Notes under the pieces: model-generated
Told to the model about the DNA's origin: nothing
Database searches by the model: none
Seen by the model: only the letters and a program-made list of their open reading frames with translations
Assembly: GCA_963971425.1 (NCBI GenBank)
Contig: OZ020522.1
Location: 2,702,168-2,766,167 of the forward strand
DNA length: 64,000 bases
Direction: 5' to 3'
Source: Bryoerythrophyllum caledonicum
Taxonomy: Eukaryota; Streptophyta; Bryopsida; Pottiales; Pottiaceae
In this document: positions 58,911 to 64,000 of the stretch, piece after piece
Layout: every line of letters begins with the position of its first letter
Numbering within the stretch: the first letter of the stretch is position 1
Position numbers and translations under genes: made by a program

Positions 58911-61900
58911 CTACGAATCCGTTGAAGCTTCTATGGAAGATGAGTGCGAACAAATCTCAACCTCAGCTTCATCATCAATGAAACAACGAACACAACTGTC
59001 GTAACAAGGAATAGACAAAGTCGGGGATGGAGATTCTGCCATAGCCTGGAGAGTTGCAGTTGCCGCGTCCCAAGGCACCATGTTGAAGTCTCGGTGAGGA
59101 GATAATTGCAGCTCAATTAACCTGTCCATAACAACCACAAAATACTGAATTATGGACTGCATGAAAGAATGCAGTTCTAAGGGGCATCAATGAATGAAAC
59201 TTACTTACTCAATCTAGTTCTTTTTGCGACTCTCCGAATAGAGACGTCCACGTCAATAAGAGGAGGAGCTTGAGCTTGAGAGGGAACACGAGCACTTGGA
59301 GGACGCCCATGAAGAAACGGCCTCAATTTTGCATTGAAAACTGAAATGTCGTCGTCGAGTGCAACGATGTGGCGGCCCGCTGATTTGCAAGCACGTATGG
59401 AATTCCCTGCAAGAGAATAACAGAAGTTCAGTATGGAACTGAAAAAAGTAGATATGAGGAGCCACTGATGGATGGAGAATTTGAAGAAAAAACAAACCAA
59501 CAGAGGCAAAGGCATCGAGGACGAGGGAGCCAGGTTCCGTAAGCGCCTCAATGAACATCTCAATGAAGACTGCGTCCTTCTCACGGGGGCCCCTCCACGG
59601 AATAGAGCCGTTCATGGATTGAGATACATTAGTGGTAAAATTGAAGAGTACATCCGAATCAGCTATTCCCATGCCCAACTCGGTGTGATCTGCATTCCTA
59701 GCAATGTGAAATTGATCCGCTCCAAGCTTCTCATGAATATAAAGTTGAATTTTAAATCGCTTGCTCTGAAATGAAGAAAAGAAGGCAGTGAAAACGAGGA
59801 TCAATATATAAGTGAGGATGAAAACGAGGATTAATATATAAGAGCAAAAGATTAATAAAAAACGTGGACATACCTGAATTCCAGGAGTGAAGAACGACGA
59901 CAAGGGAAGGTCGTTAATGCCCCACCACTCACCGATTGGCTGAAAGCCATAAGCAGCCGCAAAAGAGAGTACATCAGCTTTAATGTTGGGGACGTCGGGG
60001 ACAAACACAAGAACTGCTCCCTTTGCTTGAAGAAAGTACTCGGCGAATTCAAAGAGCGTCTCCGTGTCCTCCACAGCGTACTCATTCCAGATTGGAATTG
60101 TGCTAGAGTTCACGCAAACTCCTAGAACCATCATTCCGTCCTTAAGATCTCCAATAATCAAATCAAAGCCGCTGTGGGGGCAATGAGTAGAAAGTGACAT
60201 TGTCCCAGTCTCATTCTTGACCTGAAAAAAAATGAAGTTTAAACCAAAAAGAGATGGTGAGAGTAGAAAATAGCAGTATAGGATTCAACGGAGGTATGGA
60301 ATAAACGCATAGATGGATGTATGCACTGGAGTTGCTGCCGACATCGGCAATGACAGAGAGGGCGCAAGAAAAGTGAATATAGAACCGAAGTGTATGGAAC
60401 ATGAGAAACTTCACCATGCGTGCAAATAGAAAAAAATTAAAGATTAACACAATCAGAGGCACAACCAACATTCGAAGGAAATACATAAACATCATAATTT
60501 ACAAGAAGGAAACAAAAGAAATAAATCAATTGTGGTGCCAAAATCGAAAGGAAATGAAAGGTAATGATAGTGTTTGTACGGATAAAAGACGGCAACTACA
60601 CCTCTAAAAATTGAACAACGATTGCATGATAACTTGATAAGACTACAATATCAAATTCATGAGAAAAGAAAGTGCAGCTTAAGACGAAAAGAATACCTGA
60701 AGGGCAAAGTCGTTTAGCCCTTGGAGACTGGGATGTACGGATGGAAGAGCCTCCATAATCTTTCTGATGCTGGAGTCCGCAACAAAAACACGTGAATGAA
60801 CAGTGTTGGAAGGGTGGCTCTGTGACTTCTTTGAAGCCGCTCGCCTCTTCAACTTCTCTGAAATGATGGAGATGGGGCTTAAAAGGTCAACTTCAGGATC
60901 AGGTGTCAGTGCCACAGGGCAACGTGGTGGCTGTGAGTCGATGAACTCCGGAGAGGCCTCTAGAACGTCCACATTATAGTCAGTCACCTCAATCAAGGGG
61001 TCTGCCGCTACTTTCTGGCTGGATTCAGCAACGAAAGCCAGGGCTACCTGTTTGATTCTCGCTTCTTCTTCCGCAGCCGCCACTTTGGCCCTTAGAGCTA
61101 CTTCTGCTTCGGTAGCCTTTTTCTTAGCCTCCTCCTCGGCTTTCCGCTTTGAGATCCGTGGTTTTATAGCATTGGGTTTGGCAGGTGAAGATAGAACAAC
61201 CACTTCCGTGCCACTGAAAGCAGGTTGAATCCCGTTCCTCAGTGAAATCTCAAAGGACGGAGGACTACTCACAGGGCAGTCCAAGTACCAACCACAAGTT
61301 GCAAAATGCTCTTCTCCCCACCTCTTCGCAATCTCCTCGGTGATCATGCAATTGTCACTCCTTCTATCGAGGTATCCAGGAAAAAAGGCTAGAGTCTTCG
61401 TTACAACATTCCGAGGGAGAAGGACAAAGTTATAGTACCTGTAGAGTACTCTGGAAACCGCCTCGGCCAAACCAACCTGGTCCTCAGGTTGTTTATTTTT
61501 GTGAGTCTTGTTTGCCTCGAAGTCCTGAACAAATGCCAAATCCCAAAGTTGGATTCGCATCTCTTCGACATAATCAGCAAGACTCTTGACCACAGATTGA
61601 CCCGCTGGATGATAGTCAATGGTGACATTAAGATCGGAAAGGGAGGCTGAAAACAAGTCTTGAACTTCACTTGCAATCTGGGAAAGGAAAATTGAGAATT
61701 GTCAGAGAATTCAATGAAACACATGTGCCCACAACAACAGCAATGCTAACCTGCGCCCACCAAGTCGCCTTGTGCAGCCACTCTGGAAATGAGTGGTCGG
61801 CGAACTTCGAACGCGGAAAGCGAACTGCTGCACGAAGAGATGCAGGCATATTCCAACGCTGCAACCACTTCACCTTTGTAGCGGACTCCATAATTGAAGT

Positions 61901-63534
61901 AGCTAAGTACCAGAGCTTCTCCTGGGACATTTCCGGGTCATCTTCGTGGTTCTCATAATGCCTTCGAATTTCTTCGAGAAAATGAGGCGAGTGCTTTGGA
62001 TCAGCAATAGGTAGCTGCTTCATAACTTCAGACCGTCTGTCCTTCCTTATCTTAGCTACAGCTCTTCCAATGACCTCATGAAGCTTCGCAGCATTCCACT
62101 GGCTTGATTTCTCCGGAAACTCTTCTTTAAACTTCCTTGTCGCATGGGCAACCGCGTCGCCTAAATCTTGCTGCAAGAATTACAGATAAAGAGTTTGATC
62201 AGAAAATGAAAATAATAATAGATGACAGGCAAAGTCAACTGCGAGGAGGCTTATTAAGAACGTTCTCTTACATAACGGAATTTGCGCAATATTTGTTAAT
62301 GGAGGCGCAACAAATTAACGTTCATTCGAGTTAATTGAAGAAAATTCTAGAAGTCAAAGAAATTATCTTGGTCCCTGGGGGAGTCCAAATCGGCACCTCT
62401 GTGGAGGTTCAACAATTAGTGACTAAAGTAACAGAAGTAATCATTCATGGAACAAAAACCATTTCAGGATGTGCTGATGTCGGCACTACTAGCACGGTGC
62501 CTCTTCAAGCGGAAAGTATGCTCGAAGAAGAAGGGGCTGAAGCCGGCACCTCAATCCAAGAGAAGCTAAAATTGTGAGACTGAACGCAAATGGAGATGAA
62601 AAATCTATGCTCTACCTGATAGAGCACACCGATTAGTGCATCCACTGTCAATGTGTACCACGTGTGATGATTAGCAGACTTTTGCTTCTTGTCAGCACTC
62701 GCTAAGTCTTCCTTCGATACTAGATTCTCAAAAAACGTCAACGGTTGACCTGCGATTCCTTGCATGCGGTACAACTTGTGGACAAGGTTAAGTTTAACAT
62801 GCCCAGTTTGATTTCTCCTGCACATCACATAAAAACCAATAAATATCTAGGAAGGCAATGGAAGAGATCTAGACATTGTCGAGTAGCTTACCAATTCACT
62901 TGATGGAGCGCCGTTTGAAGCCTTCCCGCCTGACCATCAACAACAAGAATGATGGACTCCACCGCATAGTGCCATGCTGAATCAGTTGCATGATCTCTGT
63001 TGATTATTGGCAACCATGCTGCAAGACGGTGGTTACCGTCCCAAACAAAGAACATCATTCCAGAGAACTGCTTCCAATCTTCCTCCTTCATTAACTCTAC
63101 TTCAAAGGCATTGTTAGCCTCAACCCAAAACGGGCTCCAATTTGATTTTATATGGTCAGAGACAGCCTTGGATCTGCCTTCGTTATCATGCATCGCAATG
63201 TAGAACACTCTTTGGCCATCCATATATCCGGTGCTTACAAACTGAGCCCCAAGTGCCATAACATCGTTTTTTAAATATGGCCTAACAGCAGCTAAGGGAA
63301 GCATTCGGCACAGAGGAATATTTAGCTTCGACTTGTTCCTTGGTTTGAACCGAAGTTCGTCAAGGACAAGACTTGTATTAGCGGACTCCATAACCACCAA
63401 CTTATCCATTTCTCTACTGAGGTCCTCCGCTGACATCTCTAAACCAAAAACACTATTTTCAAGCACGTCATCTTCACCCGGATAGTCGTTGACCAGAACA
63501 ATAATACGATCAGCTGCCTCCCCAACCTCCGAAC
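58911..63534 (-). CDS. ParB-like domain fused to DNA methyltransferase-like domain (8 exons; 5' end unresolved)
   Basis: Exons on the minus strand: 63534-62892, 62817-62616, 62170-61751, 61677-60697, 60221-59874, 59765-59498, 59406-59205, 59121-58911. They stay in one frame and give about 1091 residues with GT-AG introns. N-terminal part: IPLCRMLPLAAVRPY, LGAQFVSTGY and FFVWDGNHRLAAW (about 63050-63010), the layout of ParB/sulfiredoxin-type domains. The middle is helical; 61050-61180 encodes a Lys/Glu/Ala-rich coiled coil. C-terminal part: FDLIIGDLKDG, then WRGPREKDAVF and LVLDAFASVGNSIRACKSAG, the IV-before-I order of class-beta N4/N6 amino-methyltransferases. The catalytic DPPY position reads DLKD, so methylation is doubtful. 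Upstream coding sequence probably continues to 63690 (GEETASAG-like) but I could not fix the splice or start. The pairing is typical of phage and bacterial proteins; introns show long residence in a nucleus. Confidence 0.75.
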
Positions 63535-63856
63535 CTAATAAAATGAGGTCAGACTACAATTCAGAAATTAATCCAAAATTTAAACACCATCATCAGTACT
63601 TGCCATAAAAATATGCGGTTGTGAGCGTTGAGATGATCCACCATAAGCCCCAGCACTTGCCGTCTCCTCTCCCTCCGAAGCTAATCATCAAAATCCAAGC
63701 AAATGAGAACAAATTATTTGCAAATAAGATCAAAATCAGAAGTCATCACGCAAATTCCAACCAAGAAGCTCATGCAATTGAGCGTCACCGATATCCAAAT
63801 CTTCTCGGAGACAATGTCGATTCAAACAGCTTCACCGGAGCCAGGCACTCAGTATC

Positions 63857-63987
63857 GACAACTCCTCCCGCCGGGGGGCTGCCGACATTGGCAGCTCCGG
63901 AGTGCGGGCACTTTCCTAGCGGGAAGCACCCGCACTCGAGAGCTGCCGATGTCGGTAGCTCCTCGGCAAAGGAGCGGTCGAGACATG
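63857..63987. repeat. GC-rich foldback, arms about 55 bp
   Basis: The left arm CTGCCGACATTGGCAGCT and the right arm (reverse complement CTACCGACATCGGCAGCT) continue through GAGTGCGGG to a short loop near 63918. Mismatches are few. Each arm also contains its own small palindrome (GCCGACATTGGC). It lies upstream of the ParB/methyltransferase-like gene. Confidence 0.8.
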
Positions 63988-64000
63988 GCAAATTGTTAGG

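Noticed and set aside
63534-63700. An additional 5' exon of the ParB/methyltransferase-like gene with a GC donor at about 63609
   Set aside because: Two reading frames and two acceptors are possible, so the exon was mentioned but not fixed in the model.

Overview
The window is nuclear DNA of a green plant. Host genes are intron-rich, carry plastid-transit-like N-termini, and include a class I fructose-bisphosphate aldolase, an ABC1K kinase, an ABC-F ATPase and a tRNA-Glu(CTC). A receptor-like-kinase fragment points to streptophytes. The short introns and the unusual transposon spectrum (LINE with two endonuclease types, DD34E Tc1, a TTAA element, an oomycete-like DDE transposase) suggest a non-seed plant such as a bryophyte, lycophyte or streptophyte alga. 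That placement is inference; no species marker is present.

Layout. 1-7400: one long, decayed LINE with 2A-like motif, APE, RT, possible methyltransferase-like segment, RNase H and REL-like C-terminus. 7400-12120: repeats, a lipocalin-like fragment and a broken DDE transposase. 12120-14258: copy A of a repeat that carries a conserved ~101-residue ORF. 14794-18901 (minus) and 19618-23742 (plus): a divergent pair, ABC-F and ABC1K, whose introns hold at least five copies of one MITE family. 23743-43059: AT-rich repeats dominated by two 5-kb segmental duplicates (26998-32085 and 37588-42803). Between them lie a minisatellite, tRNA-Glu, a thioredoxin-like gene, an intact-looking Tc1 transposon in that gene's upstream region, and a palindromic repeat array. 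44150-47085: a second LINE copy that lost APE and RT and received an 85-bp LINE-tail insertion. 48149-49830: nested MITEs and a piggyBac-like element. 50328-52636: plastid aldolase. 52700-58900: unassigned repeats with two or three MITEs. 58911 to at least 63534 (minus): a large spliced gene joining a ParB-like domain to a DNA-methyltransferase-like domain.

The four main spliced host genes were modelled exon by exon. The ABC-F, ABC1K, aldolase and thioredoxin-like models give totals divisible by three (770, 544, 399 and 238 residues) with GT-AG junctions, apart from one GC-AG intron in aldolase. The ParB/methyltransferase gene stays in frame over eight exons (about 1091 residues) but its 5' end is unresolved. 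Three of these genes probably act in the plastid: aldolase in the Calvin cycle and glycolysis, ABC1K in prenylquinone or plastoglobule regulation, and ABC-F in translation. They do not form an operon-like unit.

The strongest candidate for something undescribed is the ParB/methyltransferase gene, because this pairing is otherwise typical of phage and bacterial proteins. Next are the dual-endonuclease LINE with its 2A-like motif, the DD34E Tc1 element with inner and outer inverted repeats, the TTAA element inserted inside a MITE, and the three-copy HxC/CPxC ORF whose length changes are all in frame.
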